Origin: Lunularia cruciata
Taxonomy: Eukaryota; Streptophyta; Marchantiopsida; Lunulariales; Lunulariaceae
Reading direction: 5' to 3'
NCBI GenBank assembly: GCA_948567375.1
Contig: OX419759.1
Location: forward strand, 2,085,303-2,149,302
Length of the DNA: 64,000 nucleotides
The translations under genes and the position numbers were made by a program. The notes beneath the pieces were generated by a model, which was not told where the DNA came from, did no database searches, and was given only the letters and a program-made list of their open reading frames with translations. Below, piece after piece: positions 35,701 through 49,493 of this stretch (the first letter of the stretch is position 1; each line of letters starts with the position of its first letter).

Positions 35701-37067
35701 TTTGTACACCTTCAAACACAAAGTCCAATGGCACCGCCGGTTGCCAGAGAAAAGAGCTAAAGTTGGACGAGCCGTCTTGTAAAGTAGGAGACGGATCATC
35801 TGAACAGATTACTGTTACAATACAGGGATACATGATTGGTGGAGGAGAGAGATCTCAATATACCTACTACCTCGCAATCTGCATGAGTTTCACTGAGCCA
35901 TTTGGCATTGTATACGCCTCCAAGCACAACCAATTTCATATACCTACAACGCGCTCATAAATACCCACAAATTTTGTTATGAAACCCGCTTTCACCAAGC
36001 ACTTATGTATCACCTGCTTTCTGATTTAAGCTTGATCCTAGTGAATGTCGATAACTACTACCGTGCGTGCGTAACCCTGCAGTAACATGCAGCCAAGGAC
36101 GAGCACACTGTAAGGCGTCTTTCATTGGACACTGCCAAGGAGAAACCATCAGAAAATTCTTGCACGGAATTTCATGTAGAAATACCTCCTTACCTCCGGG
36201 AAACAATAGGTTCTACACGTGCCGATTTTGAGTGTACCCCTTTACCGTGAATAGTGGCACTCTACTAATGAAATCATTGCCTTGGAAATCAAACCCTAAC
36301 AAGAAGACATGGAAACAATCACGCCAATCGCAAACGACAATAGCGTGCTCAATGAGAACACAGCACTGTAGCAGGCATAGAGCTGTATTACAGTCAACTG
36401 ACTACCGCTAGTCTACCCTCGTGCAATAACTCCAAACGTCGTCTAGATATGACAAGTTCCTGGGGCTAGTACAGAGTCGCTGGTAACTCACCAATGAATA
36501 ACCTGGCTTGAAGTTCGTTGCAATCTAGAATGTCTCAGCCATTTCCTCGAGCTCCCTAGTCTTAATTACAACCAACACACAAGAGGGTTTCAGAAATAGT
36601 TAAACGAAGTTTTATAAATTGTCATATGGATAGTTACGATACGATAAATTGACTAAATGAGTACGGGGTGTGACCGGGAAATAGAAAAAGTATCGTTAAG
36701 GAATTCTGGCCAAGTTTAACACACTCGATATGAGGTGATTAATAAAAACTAAAAAATAATGAATTTTCGGTTATCACTCCATAATACATTGATTATGTAG
36801 TAAGGTTAATAAAGTTTACCATTTTAGTTTAGAACGAAAGTGGTGGACATCGGAAGGAACATATTTTTGAGAACATCCATGGTAATCAAAAGTTTGACAA
36901 ATTTATGTACTAGACTATTAAGTACACCAAAGGGAATATCTATAATGTTTTAGAATAAACATGATAATAAAAAATTCACAAATTTATGCACTGGACGAGC
37001 GGGAATATGATTTATACGAGATTTAATATGTTAATTTATGATTAAATGAGATTTTTCTTGTCACTCC

Positions 37068-37170
37068 TTGTTGCTACTTGTTGTTGCTCGTCGCCGCTCG
37101 TTGTTGCTCGTCGCCGCTCGTTGTTGCTTGTTGCCGCCCGTTATTGCTTGTAGCCGCCCATAGCCACTCG
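37068..37170. repeat. Degenerate tandem repeat, unit about 20 bp
   Basis: Repeats of CTCGTTGTTGCTCGTCGCCG with changes to CTTG/CCCG forms. No gene overlaps it. It decays on the right into GGCGCTCAAAGCTC-type repeats. Confidence 0.75.
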
Positions 37171-37751
37171 ATGGCGCTCAAAGCTCAAAGCTCGTTGGCG
37201 CCCTTACACGCTGGTTATCACTGGTAGACGCTGGTTACCACAGGTAGTTAGTCGCTTGATAATGCAAGTTCATTTTGCATCCAAATGTGAGCATGCATTG
37301 TAATCAGATTTTTGCTAAATTTTTGTTTCCATTTTGGAGTAAATTCCTTGATCTCCAATTAATTTCTTGGTTGTCGTAAGATTATGCAAATCATTTTCCA
37401 TAACTCGTGCTATCTCCCTCACCACACTAATATATATGGATATGAACCAACACACCAATGCAAAACTACAAAATACATCGGTTTAGTTTAATGACAAGAG
37501 CATTTGCATAGCATTCGCATTTGGTGAATTTGAATTTGAATAGTTGAGAGCTGCATTTTGGATCCGCCAGAAAATTTCATAAATCCCACTCTAAAAATCA
37601 CACACCAGAAAAACATGGCAATTCTCTCAAGAAGTCACCTCATCTCTTTTGATAGTCATTTATTTCACTACTGAACTCCTAAACATCCGGAATATAGTGT
37701 CTGATTTTATAAATGAATGCAAATTGTATGTGATATATTATATAATAATTT

Positions 37752-37779
37752 ATGAAGTGTTCATTTATTAACACTTCAT
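37752..37779. repeat. Perfect 10-bp hairpin in AT-rich DNA
   Basis: ATGAAGTGTT and AACACTTCAT are separated by eight bases. No adjacent gene was found, so a terminator role is not supported. Confidence 0.45.
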
Positions 37780-38430
37780 CTCCTTACAGAGTTCACTAAA
37801 AATAGTAACAAAGTTTGTTATTTACCCCCTACACATCAGTCAAACCTATTTTTGAAACCCCTACTGCATGAGCTTTTGAGGAGCTTCACCTCTCATGATT
37901 CCCTTCCTCGAGTTCATCTTGCCCTTGAATAGATTGCAACTACTCCTGAAACTTTCGAAGTAGCTTTAGAAGTTTTTTACGGTAGTAATGAAAGTAGGAA
38001 CTCGTGCACTGCTTTAGTCTACTCTTCACTTGAGAACCAGGTTGATTTCGGAAGACGCTAAACTTGAGACAGATGTTATAATCTCGGTGGAGAAATTCAC
38101 TTCAGGATCGCTTCAAGGACTACTTTATCATCAAGTCGTTCTGGTTGAAGTCGCCAACTTAATTACTTAGACTGTTGACGACAATGTTAAGAGAGACCAC
38201 CATATCCAGTTTAGTGAGCTGTTTCATTCCAAAGGAACCGCGGGAGGGGAAAAGATTTGCAAACGCAGCATGTGTACACGTTAGTCATGTTCCTGTTTAA
38301 ACAGTAGTTGACTAAAATGCCCTTTTGTCCATTCATACCTCGATCCCTACACTTCTTGAGCTTCTTACATACAACGCTAGCTGAGCTTTATTAGTACGTC
38401 GATTTCATTCACGGTACATATCTTAATTGT

Positions 38431-38447
38431 GAGAGAGAGAGAGAGAG
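38431..38447. repeat. GA microsatellite
   Basis: About eight GA units in a row. Confidence 0.85.
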
Positions 38448-41400
38448 TATGGGAATTTGTGAACTGTATTCAAATATCTGAGATACATATTACATCAAAA
38501 TCGTTTTCTTTTATTCGGAGAATTCTTTTGGATCTCAATCTTTAGCTTTTTACTTATTTTTATTTGTATGTGTAGTCGACTGAGATATTAGTCGAAAGAA
38601 AATATAGAAATCATTCAGCCTTTCTGCCCTACAGTCTTGAACTTGTTTTCATTCTTCTAATTTTTAACTTTCCTCCATTAATTTAGTGTTTCTATCCAGA
38701 TTTAGATGCTGCGATTGACACTTTTGGTGCATCGAACTTGATATTTTTGTCATGCAAGAAAGATCCAATAAAGAAACAGTAGTTTGACGCGCATACACTC
38801 TAAGACTTACTATAAGCACATTACTCAATCGCGGATCATCTCATTACTAACTTTAATCCCTAGCTTCAGATTCTGCCGTGTCTGATCTTTCATTAGCTGC
38901 AACTTGGTCACGGTGCCTACCACCCATCCACTGCACTGCAGTGGTACTTCTAAACGTTACCACAGATATAGCAAAGGTATCAACTTTTATTTACTGATTT
39001 TGAGATTGTTTTACATGTCTGGATTGTGGATACTATCTCTTTGAATCACTCCATCATGACATTCCAATGTGTTTAAAACTCAATGTCTACCAAAAATTTC
39101 TAGATATGGTAGATATAAATTATGTATGTAGACTTCACCCCACTTTTGAACTGAATATCAACTTAGAAAATCCATGATAGACGTTGTTGTGAGTACAGAT
39201 TGTTTGCTTCAAAGGATTAGATTGTAGCAACAGTGAGGAAACTACTTTATCATTTCTTTGCGTCGCATTCAAGGAGCTGAATTCGGAAGGAACGGGGGAA
39301 ATTACTGAGTAGAGTAATTCACATATGCTCGGGAATGGGTCAGGCCCAGCAGTTTTGACTTTAAACTTTGTTTTAAGTAGAGTAGAATGGGCGACATTCT
39401 CCCGTCGGTTCTAGAGTGCGAAAGATTCGATCGAGGCCCACTCCTGCCGACGATTTGCTGTTGATGACTGGTTCATCTGAACAGGATTTGAATGAGCTTC
39501 TAATCGCATCAATTGCTGAATGGGTCGTACAATACAGTGGAGAACCATTTCGTTGCACAAGTGGTAGGTTTATCTGTGTATGGTTCAGGTGGAATCAGCT
39601 TACGGTGAACCTAATGAGCTATACATTCTTTTCTATTATCTTGTCTCCATGCCGGAGGAATGGGCGCCTTTAAAGAATGTGCATAATCATGATCCGTTAA
39701 CCCACACACTATTCGCGTTAGTTGTCAGATATTCATGAGACAATATCCTACGCTTGTCATCTCTGCTAATTTGAACGCATGAAACCGGCGGGGTTATGTC
39801 CCAGACTCTTCTGGATCAGCTTTTGTTATTATAATATGAAATCAGAGGGTTGTCGATCCTCTTTCAGAAACTGTGCACGACACTTCATTGGTGCCTTGTT
39901 CCTGTATTTTACGTATGCGCAGTTCACCTGGATCTTTTCGAATCTCTTGCAGATTTTTGTTACGTCTCTACCACCTATCCTGGGCTAATATCGGATCACA
40001 ACCGGTCTCCATCAGCTTACTCATTCAGCTTCACTTCTATTTGTGAGGAGATATCACATCAATCAACTTCAATATCTGCCCTGTTCAAAGTGATAACAAT
40101 ATCAAGGTTTCGCTCCCAATGCACGTCAGTGGCTCAGATCTCTCCTTACTGGGAACGTCAGCTTAACATCTGCAATACTCAAAGATACTGTGCTTATTTT
40201 GAATGCTCCTTATTCAGCTTGTCGATTGCTGGAAGATAAACTCTTTCCACTTTTGATCATTTCACATTGTACGAACTCCATGCACTTGGCCGTGAACAGT
40301 GTACTTTAAATTCGTGATAGGTGTACGCGTAATGATTAATGTGCTGGTTTCCTTCATAAGATTCCGAAACTTTAAAGTTCAAAGTGTCTCCCCTGAACAA
40401 AGAGAAACTTAGGTGGATTGTTCCGCAATTTTTACAAGAGTCATGACCAGTGGTCTTCAACGTATGTACCGATGATGAGTACAATCTTCAGTCACTACAT
40501 ACGCACCAAAAGTGATGTCTATCGTTCATGTTCCAATGATCTAGGTCTGCTCAGATCTGTTTATCTAGGTAATCAACCATCTTCCTGAACACCGCGTGTT
40601 TTTGGGATGATCTGCTCTGCGTGTTCTTTTTCCACTCGGTTTGACTCCTCTGTTTCTGTTCATTACTTCTGCTATTTTATGATCATTTTGCCTGAGGGTT
40701 CTAGCCTTTCACATGTAGTTCTTACGGATGATGCAAAAGCATACATGTCCGGTTGTACGAGTAGCGTGTAGATCGTGGTCAAATTTAAGTGCCCAAATCG
40801 GATGCGAGGGAGAAAGAAGTATACTTTCTCCGACCTGGTAGTATTTACTACGGCGAAAGACTGGGAAGGGTTAAACTAAGAGGAACTTACGTGCTTGCCT
40901 TAACTGTCTTCCTTCACAGTCTTCATATCGTTTAAAAACTGCTCATGGTCACGTCATTGTGGTGGACTGTGCAGAAGGCTTCAGTGGCGTGATTTCTCTG
41001 GTGTGCGTCCGACTATATGGGCTGTTTAGACCTTCATTCGCATTACACGGACAATGCGGACGCGGTCATTTCGGAGCTGACTCATCTCGTTGAAGATTTG
41101 CTCCGCCTGGGAGAGCCGATGAGTTAGGCACCTCCTGTCGAACACAATGACATGTGGGGAACATCCGTCTGACAGCGCTACATTAGTTTATTTTCGTCAG
41201 AATTCTTTTCTACTCTCGATTACTAATACACGTTCTGAGCAGCTTGTTCATATGGGGAAAGTGCGCTGCGTTGTCAAGACCACTAAGAACTCGTAATTTG
41301 AGGTAAATGGAAGAAACAAAGAGAACGAATCTCTGAAAACATCCACGAAGGGATCTCGAGACTTTCCAGTCCCGGGTTTCCTTCACAGTAATAAGTCTTC

Positions 41401-42270
41401 GACGACCAAGCGGCAAAATGCATTCGTCCCACCAACCAATGGAAGATGAAGCGCAAGCGGTACCGTAACACCCACCAAGGCAAGGCATTGCTGAGGGGCT
41501 GTGCCACACCATCCAGTCACTGTACTCTTAGCTAAGAACATTACTGAGAATCCCATAGACACGAGGTTGGAGATGCTCGCTTAAAGAACAATGTTCGGCT
41601 TTGTCGAGGCCTTACGAACAAGGATTTAGGGTTAGCGTTAAAGCACGATGAGAACGAGAAGAGAACGGCTGTTGACCGTTGGAACTCATACACGAGGGGT
41701 ATCGACACAGATCCCAAATTTGAAGGCAAGAATTTGAGAGAAAACGTTACAATAACGGAATTTGTGCAGAGGCCTCCAAATAACTTACGTCATCAGTAAA
41801 CCGCAGAAAAATTCCGGGCGACTGCACTTCAGAGTTTCAATTGCTGCAGTACATAATCATTCTAAGCATGACTTCGCCGCGCTCATATCTGAGCGTGATA
41901 GCCAAAGAAGCTCATAGAAATAGAGATCCTTTCTATTATCCTCTTCAGACCACAAAAAGAAAAATAATCCAATCATGTGCAAGCCGAAAGAGTGTCACGG
42001 ATACAGACAGCCCCTATTAACCCCCTCGGACCATGGATATAAAAATAGTCAATCATATTGCAACCAGACACTTACAAAGGTATCAACAGAGAAGAGTCTC
42101 GAGCACCTAGCACAGGCTAGGTCTCTCACATACACTGCCGAATCCCTCACAGTTATGCTCGGGTTGCTACACTCAACCAGCATCCCGATCTATTCAAACG
42201 GTTCAACCTCCAACTTGACCTGGTGACCACCCTGATGCTGACATGAACCACGGAGGCGAAAACATTGGTC

Positions 42271-43854
42271 TTAAAATCCGTGGATCTTAATCAGATCCTT
42301 CTTCACAACGCCAGCCTGAATGAAACGGAAATGTCGATTAGAACCGAGTACAAAAAGATGATGCAACTAGGCATCATGGATGTTTGATGAATGATATATG
42401 AGATTACTCCTCTCCAATGTCTGCGGATAGACGCATTGTAGGCCTTGCAGGAGAGAAACTAATCCTGAATTAGCCATATTCGGGAGGTTTACCGCAAAAC
42501 AAACTGGGAGACCACTTAACCAACAAGTAGTCAAGCTAGAAGCGAAGTTCCGTGATATAAGCTACAAGTTGCGCAGCACACAAAAATAGGCCATTCGGCA
42601 CGAGCTGGAAGCCACCCATAAACTGTTTGGTACTTCTCAAACCCTAAAAGCCAATAGCAGTTGTTGAATATCTACCTGGACGAGGAACTGTGACACATTC
42701 TTTCGCTGATCCCCTTGCAGCTGAATCACCTGAAAAAATCAACGAGTTCAGAATAAGAAGCCCATAGAGAGAGAGACATAACAACTCACTCAACCAAGCC
42801 GACCCCACATAAACTAAGCAAAAGGGATAGCAGTGCGTGCATTGCAAAAGAATAAGACGCAGAAGAATCAAAGAGGTAAAACCTATACCTGACCCAACTC
42901 GGGATCCTGCACCACTGTGCCGTTGCAACAAAACTCCTGCAAAGATTCAATAAGAGACCATGTGAGTAAAATCGGCGCACAACCATGAAACTCAGGAAAA
43001 GACACATGAGAGGGAGATGATGAATCTTATGGTCACCTTCTTGAAGTCCTTCAGGATTTTGTTGTAGTTGAATTCCTTCTTCAGGCCCTGTACAGTGGTC
43101 AAACTCTTTCTTCCGTTTCGCTGCTGGACCCGCACATGGACATAATCCTTAGAACCTGCACCCGAATCCTCAGCATTCGCCTCTGCAAATGGGTCTGTGG
43201 GGAAATTCGAAGGCACCCACCCAGGCCAGAGACGTGAGAAATGGCAGTAAGTCCCTCACCAAAACAAACACCAACAACCTGCGAAGCAGAAATCTGCAGG
43301 TCCCCTCTCTAGCTAACCTAAACCTCTGCAACTAAACTAGATGCTCCGCCGTACGAACATCCGAATATCGAATGTTCCATCAGTGATCGTGACAACGGGT
43401 AACAAGACCCAAGAGCTCAGAAAGGAGAAGTGTGACAGCAGGAGTTAAACCAGATTATTTAAAATAAACCTGTCACCCAGTCAACATCCTTAAAAACCAC
43501 ACCAAAGGATTACGACCCAGAACCATCAAACTAATGCAAGCGTAAATAGACGAAAGTTCAGGATCGCCCCAACGGAAATCGAAGCTCTTGACAGATAAGA
43601 CCAGGAGACATCATCGGAGAGGGAAGGGACCGGATAACGATCCCGTCGGGCCTCGATAAGGCTCGATCACCCAAGATCTGTTCTACCGCTTCCATTCACC
43701 CTCCGCATCAATTCGCGAGGCTTGTCGAGCTTTCAAATTGTAAGAGAACTGACCGGCAACAATCGCAACAAACGTCTCTACAGAAAATCAATTGGTGATA
43801 GTAGCAGAAGCACGTACCAAAGGCGCCAGGGATCTGGATATCTAGATCTGACAT
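42271..43854 (-). CDS. eIF1: Translation initiation factor eIF1 (SUI1), five exons, 113 aa
   Basis: eIF1 binds the 40S ribosomal subunit and keeps scanning accurate until the start codon is found. Minus-strand exons: 43818-43854, 43037-43194, 42889-42936, 42676-42729 and 42271-42315. All introns are GT-AG (623, 100, 159 and 360 bases), and the exons sum to 114 codons including TAA. The length of 113 residues equals that of known plant eIF1. It starts MSDLDIQIPGAFDPFA, then has VRVQQRNGRKSLTTVQGL, EFCCNGTVVQDPELGQ, VIQLQGDQRKNV and the C-terminal KIHGF, all hallmarks of SUI1. The first exon is only 12 codons and the last only 15, so a single-frame view would miss them. No defect seen; a GC-rich stretch at about 44330-44540 upstream may be its promoter region. 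Confidence 0.95.
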
Positions 43855-45375
43855 GAACCTTAACTGTTGTACGCGGACGACCGGAGGTCTGCTGGCAACC
43901 GTCCTCTCTCCTTCTTTCACCCTTCGAAAAACCAGGATCAAGAAGCAGCTTCAGGTTAAAACGTTCAGAGGCAACGAACAACTCCCAACCTAAGAATTAT
44001 CAAGCAAGGACGACGACGAGGACGAAGAGGCAGCGGATAAGCAATTCTCTAGCGACCTAGACACTTGAAGCCGTCGAGTAACCTCTCGTGCTTACGAAAT
44101 GGGCAGACAACACCACAGCAGAGCACCACGACTTCTTCTTTCCAGCAAGCAGACGGTAACCCGCACCTTAAGAAACTGCAGAAGAGCAAGCAGCAGAGGA
44201 TGATCGCTAGCAGCAGACAGGAAACCGAGAAGAGAGCAGGACGATTGAAGACGCTCCTTGAAACGAATCAAAATAGCACGCCTCTCTTCTTCTCACGCAA
44301 CCATAAACCAAGCCTCGGAGCCCCACTCCCTACAGCAAAGCCCAGCACGCACTACAGCACGGCACAGCACAGCACCGGCGGGCGGGCGGGCACGCGGACG
44401 GGCGGCTCTTTCACTCAATCACACAGTTCCCTCACGAATAGCGACCACAGCGAGCGGCTTTCTCTTGCGAGGAAGCATTCAGAGAAGTGAAGGAGGAGGG
44501 CCGGTCAACAACGGCTGGGCCGGGCCGGGCATCACGGGCAGAGAGGGATTTCACCCTAGGGTTAACTGGAACCACCCAGGTCTAACCCATGCAGGTCGAG
44601 TCGGTCAAGCGGGCAATGGCGTACTTCCTCTCAGTACTGTCCTGCGATCCGACCGGGGAAGTTCCACGTGGGGTTCGCCGGTTGCGAATCGCCGGGTATG
44701 TGAACCTTCTCGGCTGCCAGATCTGCCACATCAGAGCATCGTCCCGCTTTAGAGCGATACTTCCAGGCAAACACTGCTGATGTGGTCGTCATCGCCAGCT
44801 AAGCAGCATCGACGATCGACGGCCAACATTCCCCGCAGATTCCACCGCTGGTGCCGTCTCGCAGCCATCGATGCTTGCCCCTCCTGCTGACGGGTGTGCT
44901 ATTTCATCCCAGTGTCCTTGAGGTGTTCCTAACGAATCCATGAACTGCCACTCGCGCATGTTACCGGATTGAATCAAATGTTCTGCACGACACATCAATC
45001 CGCTAACGACACGTTTTTTGTGGCCTTGCTTGAATCTTCCACCGACATTGTCGGGTACTGCCACATAGGACATTCTTTCCTTCCAACGAAGTCAGTCCGC
45101 GATTCGGTATGTAGTTCTCATGGTAACCAGGGTGGTCAAAAGATTGCAGAAGGGATTCTGTACTAACCAGAGGTACAAAAGTCGGACTGCTGGTGCAAGT
45201 TGCACCCAAGTGAAAGGCTTCTCAACCAACTCTCGACACGTCCCGGGATAGCACCAATTGAGGAGTCATGCAGTACGGGCCATCTACCGTTACACAGAAC
45301 GGACAATTATCTTCCCCCCAGTGGTTGCCTCGTCGGAATCCAGGCACTCGAACAAAAGCTCCCGCCATCCTAGAG

Positions 45376-45654
45376 GATTTCATTCACCTAGAACATAGAT
45401 TGTGATTACCTAGAATTTCATTATGGGTCTTCCCATCCTGCGTGTTTTCTACGCGGTCGCCCTTTTCTCGAATTTCAGTTAACGAGGAAAGGCGACCGCG
45501 TAGGATAATGAGAACGATCGGAAGACCCCATCAAGTCGTACAACGATAAAACACAATTGGTAAAATCGGGCTAGGCCCCAATAGTATCGGTATGAAAAAT
45601 CCGTCCTACAGCACCTAAGAATTTCCTTAACCTAGAACGTAGATTGTGATTACT
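45376..45654. repeat. Direct repeats flanking the 45.4-kb hairpin element
   Basis: 45376-45410 and 45619-45654 are near-identical; the shared core is CCTAGAAC-TAGATTGTGATTAC, with one varying base. They bracket the hairpin repeat. They are too long for a simple target duplication, so they may be terminal repeats of the element or part of an older repeat it entered. Confidence 0.55.
45425..45610. repeat. Hairpin-repeat family member with both arms
   Basis: The left arm (45425-45462) and right arm (45491-45529) are imperfect inverted repeats joined by a loop of about 28 bases; the innermost TACGCGGTCGCC/GGCGACCGCGTA part is perfect. The arm is followed by the same GTAAAAT ... GGCTAGGCCCC ... 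AATAGTATCGG blocks seen at 17337-17371. No coding capacity, so it is probably a small non-autonomous element. Confidence 0.7.
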
Positions 45655-46650
45655 TACAGTGATTACTCAGGAACGAACCATGCCAAAAGTTACAACGAAC
45701 GATGATGTCTGTGTGGAAAATTGAAAAGTATTTAAAGTGGATTCGACATGGACGTTTCGGTCAAGGTATATTATCTATTCCGAGTTGGAAATAGTATACG
45801 CTACCAGGGGAAATTGCATGGATCCAACCATTGGATGAAGAGAAAGCGACCACGAGTTTTCGAGTAGAATATGCTGTATGTGGCTGAGCATTTCTCAAGG
45901 GGCTTTTAGCTTCGCTTTTCTCCTTAGATCTACGTGATCTACTGTACCTCGGTTCCCAGTACCTCCTTTTCTTGGAATTCTGGTATTGTGACATCTTCAG
46001 CTTTCGAGAACTGCTTCATAGCTTGAGCTTTGTTACCTCTGGTCTCGACCCCAAAGTGCACAGCATCTTTATTCTAATCCAAAAGCGTATTTCAAGTCTT
46101 GATCCATCAATATGCCGAATTAAGAGGGATGCAAATCATTTGCATGAAAAGTCTCTGTTACTGACGTCACTCTCATAAAACCCACACATATATGATAGAT
46201 AGTTTAAGACAGATTTAAAGTAAAAGTTTGAAGGTTCATAACCTGATAAAGTATACAGTAAACCAAGACTGACAAATTTTATGATTATGGGCCCAAACCT
46301 TTTGGTATGTATAAAAGATACATATTGGAGTTTCAATTGCATATTTATACCACTGTTTGTTATGAAAGTGAAATCGTTTTGGTAAAAATTTAGGAGACCA
46401 CCTAGGTGACATGGACCTACTAGACTTGAATTAGACCGAGAAAACGATTATGGCTTCAGACCCAGAAATCCCGAAGGGGTAGGTAACACAAGAACACGAC
46501 ATTTTAGCGAAATGAACAGAATTCCTCAAAATCATGTGTCACCTACAGACACACCCGCAAGTGCCTATTGAGCACCCGTTCTGGGTGACCTGCGGATCTG
46601 TAAAATCAGAAGGAAAGAACCCTACTGTTGTTATTAATTGTTGTTATTAT

Positions 46651-46720
46651 CTTCCCATCCTTCGTTTTTCCTACGCGGTCGCCTTTTTCTCTATTAACGC
46701 CCGGGAGGAAACGCAGGATG
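46651..46720. repeat. Hairpin-repeat family member (left arm)
   Basis: CTTCCCATCCTTCGT followed by CTACGCGGTCGCC matches the left arm at 45429-45462. The loop matches weakly and the right arm is mostly lost. Confidence 0.6.
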
Positions 46721-49493
46721 TAGACATGGAGAAACTTTCTTCCTGATGATCCTCTTGGAGTTTCCCCCCTCACTTCTATAGCTGTATTGGGAAGCTCTTA
46801 ATGGCATGCCAACCCCAAAACTCGAGTCACTGGCCTGGAGCGTTGATGATCTATGGCACTGTAACTCTATTGTTTAAAGTAGTTTATGAAATGATAGCTG
46901 GGCGAGCCGTGGTACGCCGGTTGACTTTCGTGGCTATCTGTCATTCCACAGTCTTTTGTTCATTTATCGTGTTTTATTGTAGCAGAAGTCACGAAATCCA
47001 TGTGTGAAAGGAACTCATCGTCTTTTGAAGGCACTGTTCAGAGATTGCAAATGACTTGAGGCATGACTAGATGAGAACACGTAGCGAAGTGGGAATTTTT
47101 TTTCTTCCTTGACATGGTGAAAATTACGAGTGCAGATAATAACCAGAATACATTTTGAATCATCAGAATGACTTTCTCTTCGTTCAATCTAAACTCAAAG
47201 GAAATATCATGTTCGTGTGATGGTTAAGATGAAGAATTATGGCTATTTGGAAAAGAAATCTTAATTTGAAAATGAGATTTGTCTTCCCATGAAGAAGATC
47301 CCATTCAAAAATGAAATTAAACAGGAGTACCTTTCTCTAACGTGATGCACCCGGACCCAACGTAGACGTGGGTAAATAAACCATTAAGAGGAAGTTGGAA
47401 TCAAGACAGTTCTCATATATTATAGGAGAAGATTTAATCTTGCGTTTATGAACTAGGTGTAGAACACTAATAATTTCCTCAAATCTCATACATTTATTTT
47501 TTGTTCACCCTCTGGTCGTCGTAGAAACAACTATGGGAGCACATATCTATAAGCAAACAACATTGTATACAAGGCCTTCGTTCCACAACGACTGATTTCT
47601 TATTAAACCATTCGCTTGTGCAAAACTTGCATAACTATATCCATTGCTGCCTTGTATATGTAATTTCGCTTTCATTGCATGATAATTTCAGCGGAAATCG
47701 TCTCTACTGGTACTCTAACGGCTTTTAGCAAAATATTTGCATTTATGTCTGATAGATCAGGGATCTATGAACAAAAAATTGGATGCTATTCTTAAATCGT
47801 GTTCAGATTATGTATTATGAAATAAGACTATCTTGAAAGTAGTAGCTTCTACGTTAAATATGTCATGTAGAAATGCTCCCCTACTTTTGGTATGCTACGT
47901 AACTTTTATTATCATCAACTCCATATCTTTCAAACAAATGATACAAACCCGGGTACGAATCCAATTGCATTACATTATCCATATGTCCCAAGTGAGAATG
48001 TGCAATGCAAGTTTACTTTACTTTACTTTCAACCTGAATATAGTCTTTTTCGTCCCTAAATCGGAATTGAGGGAATTTGAGGAACAACTATATTGTAAGC
48101 GACTCTATTATTGACTTGTCACTAGTAATATTTAATAAACTCAAGCGCGGTCAAAACTTACGTAAAACATTCCCCATTTTTTTTATTATAGCAAAACATA
48201 CTGTAGTCGGATAAAAAGGGAATGACATCATAATGAATAAGAGATGACTGAAAAGTAGTTAAAAAGCAAATACCAATCCCCTTCTCTAATTCTTGTCTAA
48301 TTTACTATCCCTCTTGCTGTCCTGGGTTCTAGACCTCTTACGCGTAATCTCCTCCGAACTCTTTTACCTTTACCTTGACTTCTCAATTCTTCTCGTTATT
48401 TCTATCGAGCGAGACTTTTAGAATTTTCCTTAACTTGTCATCTTCTTCACACTCGTGTGGAAGATTTTAGTATATTGGTATAAGGGTCCACTAGGACCCT
48501 CATGCTAGTTTGATATTATCGTCTTAAAACCATAAAAAAATTAAAGATGCCGTTGTAACACGGTCTAGTTCTACTGTTCTCTTCGTCCGTCAATAAGTGG
48601 CAGGTGGAATCATAATATTCTGCATGTAGTACAAGTTCAAAATTAACTTGTACAAGTAATGTTCTTCAGAGTACCTGATAGTGCTTTTAAATACACCACG
48701 AATATTTGAATAATGAGATAAATTATTAACATTTATGTGCAGAATATACCAACATATTTTTCGAACCATCCATAAGAACCTTTTGTATGGAATCAATGAG
48801 AGCGTGAATTGATATAAACTTCTGCATATTGCTTATTTTACAAATGGGGATATTCCGGCTTGTGGGATGTAAAGAAGTATTTAGAATCGGACAGAAGGAA
48901 TATATTCTTTTCCTGGGTTATATGAACTGGGATCAAAGGGTGCTTGGATTCAATGATCATCTACTCGTGGAAGAAAAGACAAGGGATAAACACACATACC
49001 CGAGATAGAATAAGATGCTCATCTGGCAGCATCCCTATGCCATGTAGATCCTTCCAACGAGGATGAGGGCTGAACCCCTCAACTCCAAAGTATTATCTTG
49101 GGGAATGAAGTGAATATAATATTTGCTTCAAAGCTCGTGTTTACCGGTTACGCCACTTTTAGCGTTGATTTCATTTTGTCCATAAGTTTGCTTGGTTCAA
49201 GGAGTTCATGGTATCCTTTAGTTTACTTTTCTTTTTTGTTTTTATAGTGACAATCGGCTAGATTGATCTCGTTCGAAACTTTAACTGGAGAGTGAGATTC
49301 ACTATCTAGAAACGGAAAGCCTTCCCACTAAGCAGCATATAAGATCGCATCATTCTCGATATTGATGGTCACCCAGAGATAGACTTAACTGACTACAGAT
49401 TTGGCACTTGGACGTGGCCGACTTTCAACTTATCTTTCTGACCCCCTTGAGGCTTTTGACGAGCTGCGTCAGTCCTATGTGGCGATGTTGAAC

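Larger units (their letters stand above)
32720..42270. other. Long gene-poor stretch upstream of the LRR gene
   Basis: Minus-strand frames at 33554-33796 (with DIQGFKSLSNLRTL) and 34149-34481 hint at a decayed LRR gene, but the support is weak. AT-rich DNA, the tandem repeat, a hairpin and a microsatellite lie at 36.6-38.5 kb. No gene is recognised at 38.5-42.2 kb. Confidence 0.4.

Noticed and set aside
35534..35833. 99-codon minus-strand frame with several Cys
   Set aside because: Cysteines are not in the knottin spacing, and there is no leader or recognised domain.
42316..42675. Apparent coiled-coil or retrotransposon-like coding text
   Set aside because: This stretch is the last intron of the eIF1 gene, flanked by matching GT and AG sites.
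42644..42931. 95-codon minus-strand frame over the eIF1 exons
   Set aside because: Wrong frame; the true exons 3 and 4 of eIF1 are read in another frame here.
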